Made by a program: the position numbers and the translations under genes | Notes under the pieces: generated by a model | What the model was told of the DNA's origin: nothing | Seen by the model: only the letters and a program-made list of their open reading frames with translations | Databases searched by the model: none | Shown: positions 43,525 through 51,407 of the stretch, one piece after another | Position numbering within the stretch: position 1 is the first letter of the stretch | Layout of the letters: every line of letters begins with the position of its first letter | Assembly (NCBI RefSeq): GCF_001577525.1 | Contig: NZ_CP013015.1 | Span: 388,632 to 452,631 of the forward strand | DNA: 64,000 nt | From: Candidatus Desulfofervidus auxilii | GTDB lineage: Bacteria > Desulfobacterota > Desulfofervidia > Desulfofervidales > Desulfofervidaceae | Direction of reading: 5' to 3'

Positions 43525-44403
43525 ATGAAAAAAATAAAGTCCATAAAAAAAGCGGTTATTCCGGTAGCTGGTTTGGGCACACGGACCCTTCCTGCTACTA
43601 AGGCTATACCTAAAGAAATGCTACCTGTAGTGGACAAACCCCTAATTCAATATATTGTAGAAGAGGCCCTGGCTAGTGGAATTGAAGAAATCATATTAGT
43701 TACCCGTCAAGGAAAAGACAGTATAGAAAATCATTTTGATAGTGACTATGAATTAGAAACTCTTTTGGCCCAAAGGGAAAAGGGTGAGACATTAGCCACC
43801 ATTAAAAATATTGTGGATATGATAAACATTATCTCTGTCCGTCAGAAACACCCTCTGGGGTTGGGACATGCTATTTTATGCGCCAAATCCTTGATATTTA
43901 ATGAACCTTTTGCTGTGCTCTTGCCCGATGACTTAGTAGATAGCGAAACTCCTTGTATTGGCCAGCTTCTAGAGGTATACCAAGAAACAGGGTCTCCGGT
44001 AATAGCAGTAGAGCGAATCTCTCCTGAGGAGATTTGGCGATATGGTGTGATTAATCCTGAAGAAGAAAGAGAACGTCTTTACAGAGTTAAAGGTTTAATA
44101 GAAAAACCTAGGCCAGAAGAAGCACCTTCTGATTTGGGAGTGATTGGTCGGTATATATTAATACCTCAAATCTTTGACATTTTAGAACACATTCCTTTTG
44201 GACGTGGTGGGGAATTACAGTTAACTGATGCCTTACATAGACAGACCCAAATGAATAGTGTTTATGCTTATGAGTTTGAAGGAAAACGCTATGATGCTGG
44301 AAATAAATTGGGTTACTTAGAAGCCAATGTAGTCTTTGGCCTGAAACACCCTAAATTAGGAAAGGCCTTTAAGAAGTTCTTGAAGGAAATAATTATTCGC
44401 TAA
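43525..44403 (+). CDS. galU: UTP-glucose-1-phosphate uridylyltransferase
   Basis: 292 residues. AGGAGGGAA precedes the ATG. Signature AVIPVAGLGTRTLPATKAIPKEMLPVVDKP; IILVTRQGKDSIENHFD; LLPDDLVD; GLIEKPRPEEAPSDLGVIGRYI; GGELQLTDA. It makes UDP-glucose from UTP and glucose 1-phosphate in the cytoplasm for glycan synthesis. Confidence 0.97.
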   Translation: MKKIKSIKKAVIPVAGLGTRTLPATKAIPKEMLPVVDKPLIQYIVEEALASGIEEIILVTRQGKDSIENHFDSDYELETLLAQREKGETLATIKNIVDMINIISVRQKHPLGLGHAILCAKSLIFNEPFAVLLPDDLVDSETPCIGQLLEVYQETGSPVIAVERISPEEIWRYGVINPEEERERLYRVKGLIEKPRPEEAPSDLGVIGRYILIPQIFDILEHIPFGRGGELQLTDALHRQTQMNSVYAYEFEGKRYDAGNKLGYLEANVVFGLKHPKLGKAFKKFLKEIIIR

Positions 44404-44825
44404 GCTAATATACACCCAATATGGAACCTATCTGGACACCAAAAAAGTGAAATGAGTGGGGGATGAGGTAAAATATGGTTTGGATAAGGCTTAATTGCCT
44501 ACACATATTAAACCCTTTCTTTTTCCTTTTTCCAAAAATAAATATGGGTTTCCACTGGGCTTTTTGAAAATCCGAGTAACTTCTGGGGCACACCTCAAAC
44601 CCCTTTTAGAACTAGGAACCCACTAAATACAAGGGTGGGATAAAAACCTTTCTTATCCCAAGGGGAGTTCTTTTAAAAACTCCAATAATGCTTTTGCCTT
44701 TTTACTGTCCTGCATATCTAATATCACTTCCATAACTTACTCCTTTTGCTTTCCATATTTTAACAAAAATACCATACATAACTGAATTTTTCAAATTAAA
44801 GGAAAAAAAGCAGATACTGTCAGGT
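44404..44825. other. Intergenic stretch with decayed DNA
   Basis: No intact gene apart from the 26-residue frame at 44653-44733. Short frames on the minus strand have no recognisable product. The stretch ends where the 107-base repeat at 44826 starts. Confidence 0.4.
44653..44733 (-). CDS. Very small ORF, antitoxin-like remnant
   Basis: 26 residues, MEVILDMQDSKKAKALLEFLK and a short tail, with AAAGGAG eight bases before the ATG. The strand-then-helix pattern recalls the N-terminus of small toxin-antitoxin partner proteins. Its short length suggests a truncated gene; expression is unproven. Confidence 0.35.
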   Translation of the reverse strand: MEVILDMQDSKKAKALLEFLKELPLG

Positions 44826-44932
44826 TGTTGAAAAAGTCATTTTTTCTTCAGACCAGTTCATAGGCTAACAAAAGCAAAATATTATCCGCAGGGCCACCTG
44901 GGGCAGCCAGGAGTGTTAAGGTATAATCCCAA
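44826..44932 (+). repeat. 107-base noncoding repeat, copy 1 (IS110-type left end)
   Basis: Nearly identical to 47947-48052: starts TGTTGAAAAAGTCA, contains GGGCCACCTGGGGCAGCCAGG (hairpin-forming) and ends GTATAATCCCAA. Here no transposase follows; the stop codon of the ParE gene lies immediately beyond. Confidence 0.85.
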
Positions 44933-44933
44933 A

Positions 44934-45221
44934 CTACTTAATTTCCTGCTTGCTGTGCCAGACGCGGAGGATGTGAATCTCTGAACTAACTACACGATAG
45001 ACAACTCGATACGGAGGAACAATGACTTCTCTCAGGGCTGGACTTTGAAATTCTGGAACCACTCGTCCAGATGTGGGAAAATCTTTGAGGCGTTCTACCT
45101 TGTTTCTGATGGTCTTGATCATGTTTTCAGCGGCAGATGGATTATCCTCAGATATTGTTCTTTTGATATTGTTCATGTCCTCTATGGCAAGGTGTGTCCA
45201 TTTCAGCTTTTTCTTTGGCAC
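44934..45221 (-). CDS. ParE/RelE-family toxin
   Basis: 95 residues: LKWTHLAIEDMNNIKRTISEDNP, ERLKDFPTSGRVVPEF, REVIVPPYRVVYRV and ILRVWHSKQ, the typical ParE/RelE fold and C-terminal basic strand. ParE poisons gyrase and RelE cleaves mRNA on ribosomes; the ParE-like spacing makes the first more likely. It is coupled to the upstream Phd-type antitoxin (four-base gap). Confidence 0.88.
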   Translation of the reverse strand: MPKKKLKWTHLAIEDMNNIKRTISEDNPSAAENMIKTIRNKVERLKDFPTSGRVVPEFQSPALREVIVPPYRVVYRVVSSEIHILRVWHSKQEIK

Positions 45222-45225
45222 TGTA

Positions 45226-45495
45226 TCAAAGCCCCAGTTTTTTCATTGCTTCAGCGTGTGAAATCAATTCCCCTTTTTCAGCAGCTTCCATCCCTTTTAC
45301 TATGGCTTCCATAAAGGCAATTTTTTCCTGTTGCTTCTCAAACTCGGATACCTCCAGAAGCACAGCCACACCACGGCCTCTTTGAGTAATCAGAATGGGT
45401 CTTTTAGTTGTCTTGACTTGATTGATAATCTCCGCCCCTTTTGCTCTTAGGTCAGATATGGGTTTTATATCTTCACTAAATTTTATTCTTTGCAT
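45226..45495 (-). CDS. Phd/YefM-type antitoxin
   Basis: 89 residues: IKPISDLRAKGAEIINQVKTTKRPILITQRGRGVAVLLEVSEFE, the Phd/YefM N-terminal DNA-binding domain, plus an acidic C-terminal helix that would wrap the toxin. First gene of a two-gene operon, probably autoregulated (family knowledge). Confidence 0.9.
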   Translation of the reverse strand: MQRIKFSEDIKPISDLRAKGAEIINQVKTTKRPILITQRGRGVAVLLEVSEFEKQQEKIAFMEAIVKGMEAAEKGELISHAEAMKKLGL

Positions 45496-45919
45496 TTAAG
45501 CCTCCAACTAATTGTAGTTTTAATGGTATAGTTAAAATATCATTAGAGAATACCCTTTGTCAAGGCAAGTAAGCCGGATAAAACTTCTGGTAGCCTTTAT
45601 AGAACTGCCGTCCCAAACTTCCTTATTTTGACTTCTCCTACAGCTAAAGCCACAGAATTCTGAAGGTCGAGCTGCCTTCACAACCTCGTCTTTAATATAG
45701 GCGAGGAATTCGGTGCGCAGCCTCTATTAAGTGTTTATTCCACTCATGAGAAACTCCCACCAGGCCAGTTGGGGGACAGTAGATGGTTTTTAAGAGATGC
45801 TTTGAAAATAAAAGTTTTTAAATAAAAGGGTTTTTGTCATTCATCCCACGACTGAAGTAATGGGCTTTCTGGTGGAAGCTTTGGTAAATAGAGTGGGTTA
45901 GATAAAAAGTCACCATTTA
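45496..45919. other. Intergenic stretch with degraded coding-like DNA
   Basis: No intact reading frame. On the minus strand a short open segment (EFLAYIKDEVVKAARPSEF) looks like a piece of a former gene, but its family cannot be named. Confidence 0.35.
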
Positions 45920-46129
45920 TTAGAGAGATGTTTCCAACCACTCAACGCTAACAATCTTTTCAATTTGTTTAAAGTCAGGGTCTCCAGTAATGATGGTTGC
46001 CTTTTCCTTAATCGCAGTAGCAACCGCAAAACAGTCCGCGTATGACATGGGATATCGAGCCTTGATTTTTGCTGCGTGGATTACGTCTTGCAGGGTGTTT
46101 TTAACATTAGTTATGGGCAAGGCAGGCAA
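45920..46129 (-). pseudogene. VapC (PIN) C-terminal fragment
   Basis: Residues ADCFAVATAIKEKATIITGDPDFKQIEKIVSVEWL form the C-terminal half of a PIN domain with the conserved DCF and GDPDF acidic residues. The N-terminal half is not contiguous; it appears at the end of the AbrB-type frame at 46262. Confidence 0.7.
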
Positions 46130-46261
46130 GATGACGGTTAAAAGGTATTCACCTTTTTCTAAACCTCACTTTTTGCAAGGATATAAAATGTTTCACCAAT
46201 GTTAATATCATTCATTAATAGAAGGGTTTTTATCTGATGAAAGAAGATTTTTCACTTTCTC

Positions 46262-46552
46262 CTAACCATCTTCCTGGCATAAATATGCCAGAAGGGGGAA
46301 AGAATCAAGCAATATTTTTTCTTCACGCCTTTTATCCTCATTTCGTTCTCTCAGTAATGCTCTTGTTAGTGAAGTCCCCTCTTTGAAAATACCGCAGAAA
46401 TACTCAACAGGGTCCTCTGGAAGTGGTTCTATTACAATATGGCCTTTTACCACCTTTAAAAGTAACTTCTGTTTTGGCTTTATGCCAAGGGCATCTCTTA
46501 CCTCTTTTGGTATTACTAACTGTCCTTTTGATGATAGAGTAGATATTGGCAT
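46262..46552 (-). pseudogene. AbrB/VapB-type antitoxin fused to the start of a PIN toxin
   Basis: Residues 1-45 are an AbrB/SpoVT swapped-hairpin domain (STLSSKGQLVIPKEVRDALGIKPKQKLLL). The tail reads EEKILLDSFPLLAYLCQEDG, and from ILLDSF it matches the opening strand and catalytic Asp of a VapC. The toxin start has been joined in frame to the antitoxin, the frame then stops, and the middle of the toxin is missing. The antitoxin domain itself may still fold. Confidence 0.65.
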
Positions 46553-46936
46553 TTCTTACCTCTATTTATTAGTCTTACCTTATTATTAAGTACAACTATT
46601 TTGCACTATTTGTCAAACTTTCAAATCTTTTATTTACTCCCAGTTTCCATAAAATACATAGACAGTTACAGTTATTACAGTATCACCTTTTTTACTAAGG
46701 AAAATGTGACAAATAAGAAGAAATAATTGCCCCCTCCCTATCTCTTCCACTTACGCAAAAGGGGAAGTTTTTCCCAAACCACAGCCATGTTGACCTATCT
46801 TTTTCCCTAGCTATTTTTATCTTATATTTTTTGATTCTTCATAGCTGATACAGCCATAATTTTCTTGACAAAGAAAATATTATATAGTATTCGAAAACTA
46901 AGATTCGGAAAATTCATTTTTTACAAAGTTCAAATA
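46553..46936. other. Intergenic stretch, nothing recognised
   Basis: AT-rich leader between the divergent AbrB-type gene and the membrane protein gene. It probably holds promoters for both, but no confident -35/-10 pair was picked. Confidence 0.4.
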
Positions 46937-47911
46937 GTGTTAGGAATCATATTGGATGTAGCAATTGGACTTATTTTTACTTATGTGCTTTTGAGCCTCA
47001 TTTGTTCTGGCATAGTAGAATTTTTATCGGCTATTTTTAAATTCAGAGCGAAAAATCTTCAAAAAGTAATTGAAAATATTCTGGGAAGTCATGCGAAAGA
47101 ATTCTGGAAACAACCTCTCATTAAGTCATCAAGCCATCCTTCAAAAAAACCATCTTATATTCCTGTAGAAAACTTTGTAGAAACAATAGAAAATATGATT
47201 TTGTCTGGCTTCTTTGATAAAAATGATAAGACTAATTTCAAAGAAGTTTTGAAGAAGTTAATTGAGGGAAATGGGAAACATATGTGTATCTCTCCGAAAA
47301 CAGAAAGCAGCGGATTTGAAAATACCATTGCTTACTTCCTCTATAAGTCCTCCAGTGTCGAAGAATTTCGCCGTGACCTGGGTAAGTGGTATGAAAATGT
47401 CAGATACAGAGCTCAAGGTTGGTACAAACGAAGGATACTAAAATGGCTTTTTGCTTTCGGATTTATTTTGGCTCTTTTAGGAAATGTAGATACTATGCAG
47501 ATAACGGAAACTTTATATGTTAATTCTATCTTACGGGATTCTATCGTTAAGCAAGCTACGGAATTTTGGGAGCAACATAATCAGCAAGGTGAAAACTCCA
47601 CAGGTTCAGAGAAGGAAAAGATAGCTAATGTAAAATTAAATAGCAGGCAAAATGCTAAAGGTAAACAAGACTTTATCGCTGAGCTTGACACTCATTTAAA
47701 AATTCTGCCTATTGGTTGGCATGGAAGGTCATTTTCAGCCATTACTAAAAGTCCATTATTATTTTTTGAAAAAATTCTTGGCTGGTTAATCACCGCTGTA
47801 GCTGTTTCCTTTGGAGCTCCCTTCTGGTTTGATCTTTTGGGCAAACTGGTTAATTTACGTAGTACCGGGCGGAAACCTGAAGGCATTAAAGAAAGAGATG
47901 AAAGGAAATAA
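46937..47911 (+). CDS. Membrane protein of unknown function
   Basis: About 324 residues from a GTG at 46937 (LGIILDVAIGLIFTYVLLSLICSGIVEFLSAIF); a longer frame from a TTG at 46865 is less likely, because this hydrophobic opening is the usual start in similar proteins. Three predicted membrane segments: N-terminal, middle (ILKWLFAFGFILALLG, followed by NVDTMQITETLY) and C-terminal (ILGWLITAVAVSFGAPFWFDLLGKLVNLRSTG). The loop between the first two is basic and cytoplasmic by the positive-inside rule. I recognise the layout from uncharacterised proteins but no function. Confidence 0.6.
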   Translation: MLGIILDVAIGLIFTYVLLSLICSGIVEFLSAIFKFRAKNLQKVIENILGSHAKEFWKQPLIKSSSHPSKKPSYIPVENFVETIENMILSGFFDKNDKTNFKEVLKKLIEGNGKHMCISPKTESSGFENTIAYFLYKSSSVEEFRRDLGKWYENVRYRAQGWYKRRILKWLFAFGFILALLGNVDTMQITETLYVNSILRDSIVKQATEFWEQHNQQGENSTGSEKEKIANVKLNSRQNAKGKQDFIAELDTHLKILPIGWHGRSFSAITKSPLLFFEKILGWLITAVAVSFGAPFWFDLLGKLVNLRSTGRKPEGIKERDERK

Positions 47912-47944
47912 GGAATAGAAAAAATAGGGGTCGTGTCTTTGCGG

Positions 47945-48593
47945 ACTGTTGAAAAAGTCATTTTTCCTCAGATCCGTTCATAGGCTAACAAAAGCAAAAT
48001 ATTATCCGCAGGGCCACCTGGGACAGCCAGGAGTGTTAAGGTATAATCCCAATACCCCGAAAGACCTGTTGATCTGCTTAAAAAGGAATTAAGACGAGCA
48101 AAAAAGTTGCAGGAGGAAATTGGGCTGCAGATGGAAGAGTATATAGAAAAAAATGATGATTTGAGAGAAAATTACCGTAATCTATTAACAATTGTGGGTA
48201 TTGGGTAAAAATAAGTGCTATAAGTCTATTAAGCTTATTTAGGACCTATAAAAACACCAATCGCTCCCAGATAACTGCGTTGGTTGACTTTGATCCAACA
48301 CGAAAGGAATCGGGAACCTCACTTAAGGGGAGAAGTAAAGATAAGCAAGAGCGGGGATGGACTATACGCAGAATATTATATTTCCCTACCTTAACCGCTA
48401 TAAGATACAATAAGAAGATAAAATCAGTTCACGATAGACTTGTAGACAACCATAAATCTAAGAAATTGGCCATAATAGCTGCAATGAGGAAGCTAGTACT
48501 TGTTGCCCATGCAATCTATAAAAACAAAACGGTATTTGTGCTGCTTGATAAAAAATCATAGGGGGGAGTTTTGGACTTGACTTTTTAGACAGT
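47945..48593 (+). mobile_element. Degenerate IS110-family element
   Basis: Ends ACTGTTGAAAAAGTCA (47945-47960) and TGACTTTTTAGACAGT (48578-48593) are imperfect inverted repeats. The 107-base left noncoding region (47947-48052) also occurs alone at 44826-44932. The remaining interior is a decayed transposase lacking the N-terminal catalytic domain. Confidence 0.7.
48052..48561 (+). pseudogene. IS110-type transposase, C-terminal (Transposase_20) half, frameshifted
   Basis: The first segment reads PERPVDLLKKELRRAKKL and NLLTIVGIG, then a stop at 48206-48208. After a frame change it continues KISAISLLSLFRTYKNTNRSQ, ALVDFDPTRKESGTSL, RRILYFPTLTAIRYN and KKLAIIAAMRKLV, the Transposase_20 domain with its serine region (KESGTSL). 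The DEDD RuvC-like N-terminal domain is absent, so it is inactive. Confidence 0.8.
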
Positions 48594-48657
48594 ATCTGAC
48601 CCCAATGATTCAAAAATTGCATTGATAACAAAAAATTGACACTATCTGCACAACCCT

Positions 48658-48820
48658 AAATCCTCGTTTGCCTTACAAGAAACCCCGTAAGCCTGTCTGC
48701 CCCCGCCTGCCTGTCGGGCAGGGAACAGGCAGGTATGCTATAATAAAGCGATTTTGAAAGATTACCTTTCACCTAAAAGGTGAAAAAATACACTTAAGGG
48801 GTAAAACAATAATAGAACAA
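48658..48820 (+). mobile_element. Solitary IS1380-type end
   Basis: Reverse-oriented copy of 38228-38376: CTTACAAGAAACCCCGTAAG at the outer side, a GC-rich hairpin at 48691-48734, AT-rich stretch, and palindrome TTCACCTAAAAGGTGAA. The transposase ATG is lost and the sequence diverges a few bases later. Confidence 0.75.
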
Positions 48821-48829
48821 AGAAGAGCA

Positions 48830-48873
48830 CCTGTCTGCTTGTTGGCAGACACGGCCGTCGGGGACAGGCAGGT
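48830..48873. repeat. GC-rich palindromic repeat
   Basis: CCTGTCTGC..GCAGACACGGCCGTCGGGGACAGGCAGG-type arms, spaced into two nested hairpins, at the break between the IS1380-type end and the IS256-type remnant. Confidence 0.7.
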
Positions 48874-48904
48874 ATGGATTGTCCCCCTAATCATTGGTCA
48901 AAAA

Positions 48905-49075
48905 TAAGGACCACAAATGGGATAGAGAGGATCTTTAGGAAAGTAAAAAAGATTAAGACCTATTGGGGTATTTAGTAATCAAGCCAGTTGTGAAAGGATA
49001 GCTTATAGTGTTGTTTATCGTTTAAATAAATATTGGGAGGATAACCCTATAAAAGAATTTACACAAAAGAATTGA
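48905..49075 (+). pseudogene. IS256/mutator-type transposase C-terminal remnant
   Basis: RTTNGIERIFRKVKKIKTYWG followed, after a one-base shift, by VFSNQASCERIAYSVVYRLN and KYWEDNPIKEFTQKN to a stop. The IER-F-KVK and ERI-Y-V--LN pattern matches the end of mutator-type transposases. A TTGACACTA(C/T)CTGC motif follows it and also occurs near 48639. Confidence 0.6.
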
Positions 49076-49177
49076 CACTACCTGCTGTCTGTCGGTTGAC
49101 ACATAGTTGACACAACATTATTTGACCTGATGTAATGAAACTTTTGGTTCAGAAGACTCCGATATTTAAGGCACTTC

Positions 49178-49254
49178 TGGTGCCCCCGAGACGATTTGAA
49201 CGTCCGACCTAGGGATTAGGAATCCCTCGCTCTATCCTCCTGAGCTACGGGGGC
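49178..49254 (-). tRNA. tRNA-Arg (anticodon CCT)
   Basis: A 77-base cloverleaf on the minus strand with encoded CCA. Acceptor GCCCCCG pairs with CGGGGGC; anticodon loop TTCCTAA with anticodon CCT; T-loop TTCAAAT. Several IS remnants end just upstream of its 3' end, as is common for tRNA-adjacent integration zones. Confidence 0.95.
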
Positions 49255-49342
49255 ATCTTACTCATTTAACATTTGAAAAGTGCATTTGTCAAGAATCCTG
49301 TTCCTGCCAAAAATCTGCGACCTCTTTTTGGATAAAATTCCA

Positions 49343-49406
49343 ACCTGCCCGACGGCAGGCGGGCCTGCCCGACGGCCGTGTCTGCCCCTGCCCGCAGGCA
49401 GGCGGG
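49343..49406. repeat. Tandem GC-rich palindromes
   Basis: Two joined copies, CCTGCCCGACGGCAGGCGGG then CCTGCCCGACGGCCGTG and the mirrored GCAGGCAGGCGGG. Strong hairpin potential. The rest of 49255-49578 holds no gene. Confidence 0.8.
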
Positions 49407-49578
49407 TTTTAGGACTTTTGCAGGAGCTTCTTTTGGTGTTTGTGGTTTTTCTTTTAAAGCTACTCCGGTTTTTTGGAATTTACTAGGCCTTGCTATTTGT
49501 TTATAAAATGTTTATATTAAATAGCTAAGTTAAGAATATGAACAAGAATGAAATATAAGGAGAAAGGAGGTGAGAAAT

Positions 49579-49914
49579 ATGCCAGCAGGTAATGGAACAG
49601 GACCTTTAGGCTTAGGACCCATGACAGGAAGAGGTATGGGTTATTGTGCTGGATTTGGTGTTCCTGGCTACGCAAACCCTAGACCTAGATTGGGTTTAGG
49701 ATTTGGCTGGGGCAGAGGTAGAGGCTGGCGTTGGTGGTATCGGGCATCTGGTTTGCCAGGATGGGCACGTTTTGGGTATCCTGGAATTGGTCCTGGAGTT
49801 AGGCCCCAAGATGAACTCAGTATGTTAAAAGAGCAAGCTAAGTTTTTAGAACAGCAACTAAACACCATTTCTCAGCGGATGAAAGAACTGGAAAAAACCA
49901 CCCAGGGCCAATAA
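49579..49914 (+). CDS. DUF5320-type small protein
   Basis: 111 residues; AGAAAGGAGG precedes the ATG. The start MPAGNGTGPLGLGPMTGRGMGYC is diagnostic of DUF5320-type proteins. A glycine/arginine/tryptophan-rich middle follows (GFGWGRGRGWRWWYRASGLPG), then a C-terminal coiled coil (ELSMLKEQAKFLEQQLNTISQRMKELE). These often lie beside NifX/NafY-like genes, as here. Function unknown. Confidence 0.85.
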   Translation: MPAGNGTGPLGLGPMTGRGMGYCAGFGVPGYANPRPRLGLGFGWGRGRGWRWWYRASGLPGWARFGYPGIGPGVRPQDELSMLKEQAKFLEQQLNTISQRMKELEKTTQGQ

Positions 49915-49920
49915 TTAAGT

Positions 49921-49955
49921 GAGAGGGGTAGCCATTTCTATCCCCTCTCTTTTTG
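49921..49955 (+). terminator. Intrinsic terminator or attenuator
   Basis: GAGAGGGGTAG pairs with CTATCCCCTCTC across a 6-7 base loop with one bulged base, followed by TTTTT. It lies between the DUF5320-type gene and the NifX-like gene, so expression of the second may be reduced relative to the first. Confidence 0.75.
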
Positions 49956-49978
49956 AAAAAAATTTTAGGAGGATTAAA

Positions 49979-50533
49979 ATGAAAGTAGCGGTGAGTGCTA
50001 ATGCACCTTCTTTGGATGCACAGATTGAACCCAGATTTGGAAGAGCTCCATATTTTGTGTTTGTGGATACAGATACCATGGATGCCGAAATTATAGAGAA
50101 TCCATTTATAAGTCAAATGAGTGGAGTGGGCATTCAGGTAGCGCAGTTAGTGGCAGAAAAGGGTGTTCAGGCAATAATTACAGGCAATGTAGGCCCAAAG
50201 GCCTTTCAAGGCTTAAGTGCAGCAGGTATACAAATTATCACCATAAGTAATGGAACGGTGAGAGAAGCAGTTGAGAAATTTAAACAAGGTAAGTTAACTC
50301 CTACTCCGTCTGCTACTAGCCCTGCTCATACCGGTGGCGGTTGGGGACGTGGTATGGGAAAAGGCATGGGCATGGGTCTAGGAATGGGCCGTGGTATGGG
50401 AGGTTGTGGATACGGTGGGGTATATAGCCCTTCTGCAGAAACAGAGACTCTAAAGCAACAGCTAAATAATATTCAACAAACACTGGAGCAGATTATAAAA
50501 AGATTGGATGCATTAGAAAAGGAAAAGAAATGA
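49979..50533 (+). CDS. NifX/NafY (dinitrogenase FeMo-cofactor biosynthesis)-like protein
   Basis: About 184 residues; TAGGAGGA precedes the ATG. Residues 1-110 are the MTH1175-type fold: MKVAVSANAPSLDAQIEPRFGRAPYFVFVD, then GVGIQVAQLVAEKGVQAIITGNVGPKA. A low-complexity G/M/R linker (GRGMGKGMGMGLGMGRGMGG) and a coiled-coil tail (LKQQLNNIQQTLEQIIKRLDALEK) match the tail of the DUF5320-type neighbour, so the two may pair. Despite the domain name, no nitrogenase gene is near; members often bind iron-sulfur or metal clusters. Confidence 0.88.
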   Translation: MKVAVSANAPSLDAQIEPRFGRAPYFVFVDTDTMDAEIIENPFISQMSGVGIQVAQLVAEKGVQAIITGNVGPKAFQGLSAAGIQIITISNGTVREAVEKFKQGKLTPTPSATSPAHTGGGWGRGMGKGMGMGLGMGRGMGGCGYGGVYSPSAETETLKQQLNNIQQTLEQIIKRLDALEKEKK

Positions 50534-50820
50534 ACCAACAGTTGATGGAACATATTTTCCAAGCTTTGACCCAAGTGATAGACCCCAGTACAGGATTAGA
50601 TGTAGTACGCATGAGGGTTATAGAAGATTTACGCATAGAGGATGGAGGTAGGGTAAAACTGGTTTTACACCCTAGCTCTCCTGTCTGTCCCCTTGCTTAT
50701 AAAGTAGCGGCTGATATTAAGCTGGCCATTAAAGGAGTGCCAGGAGTAAAAGATGTGGAAGTAAAGGTAAAAGAATTTAAAGATGCAGATAGACTTGAAG
50801 CTATGCTCAAAGAGATATAA
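50530..50820 (+). CDS. MIP18/DUF59-type iron-sulfur assembly factor
   Basis: 96 residues: ALTQVIDPSTGLDVVRMRVIEDLRIEDGGRVKL, the HPSSPVCPLAYKVAADIK motif with the conserved Cys, and GVPGVKDVEVKV. The family (PaaD/SufT/MIP18) acts in iron-sulfur cluster delivery. It overlaps the upstream stop by four bases, making a coupled pair with the NifX-like gene. Confidence 0.88.
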   Translation: MNQQLMEHIFQALTQVIDPSTGLDVVRMRVIEDLRIEDGGRVKLVLHPSSPVCPLAYKVAADIKLAIKGVPGVKDVEVKVKEFKDADRLEAMLKEI

Positions 50821-50894
50821 AACAAATATTTCTTAATAGGGGCTTTAGAAATTTTTGTAAAAGGGTTAAAATAAATTATTTTAAGGAGGAATAA

Positions 50895-51407
50895 TTGGCC
50901 ATATTACCTATTGTTAAATATCCTGAACCCATACTTAAAAAAACAGCCAGAACAGTAGCGGAGGTGAATAAACAGATCCGGAAGTTTATTGATAATATGG
51001 CTGAAACTATGTATGAGGCTCCAGGGGTAGGTCTGGCTGCCCCTCAGGTCAACCAGCCTTTACGCATCATTGTAGTTGACCCTACAGGTGAGAAGGCCCA
51101 ACAGCTTACTGCATTAATTAATCCAGAGATTATTGCTGCAGAAGGTGAAATCTCAAGTGAAGAGGGATGTTTGAGTATACCTGGAATTACGTGCCAGTTA
51201 AAGAGATTTGCAAAGGTAAGGATAAGGGGTTATGAACCTATTAAGGGAAAATGGGTAGAAATAGAGGCTGAGGAAATATTAGCCCGTATATTTCAACACG
51301 AGATTGACCATTTGAATGGTACCCTCATTTTAGACAGACTGGGGCCGGTTAAACGAGCGCTTTATAAACGGCGATATTTAAAAAATTTAAAAGAATTAAG
51401 AAAGTGA
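50895..51407 (+). CDS. def: Peptide deformylase
   Basis: 170 residues from a TTG start with AAGGAGGAA upstream. All three motifs are present: GVGLAAPQV, EEGCLSIPG (metal-binding Cys) and HEIDHLNG (metal-binding His residues and catalytic Glu). It removes the formyl group from nascent proteins. It overlaps fmt by four bases, the common def-fmt arrangement. Confidence 0.97.
   Translation: MAILPIVKYPEPILKKTARTVAEVNKQIRKFIDNMAETMYEAPGVGLAAPQVNQPLRIIVVDPTGEKAQQLTALINPEIIAAEGEISSEEGCLSIPGITCQLKRFAKVRIRGYEPIKGKWVEIEAEEILARIFQHEIDHLNGTLILDRLGPVKRALYKRRYLKNLKELRK

Noticed and set aside
45045-45385. Plus-strand ORFs opposite the ParE/Phd pair
   Set aside because: Shadow frames; the minus-strand genes match known toxin-antitoxin families.
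49981-50533. Evidence for nitrogen fixation
   Set aside because: Only a NifX/NafY-like fold protein is present; no nifHDK or other nitrogenase genes, and the fold is common in non-fixers.
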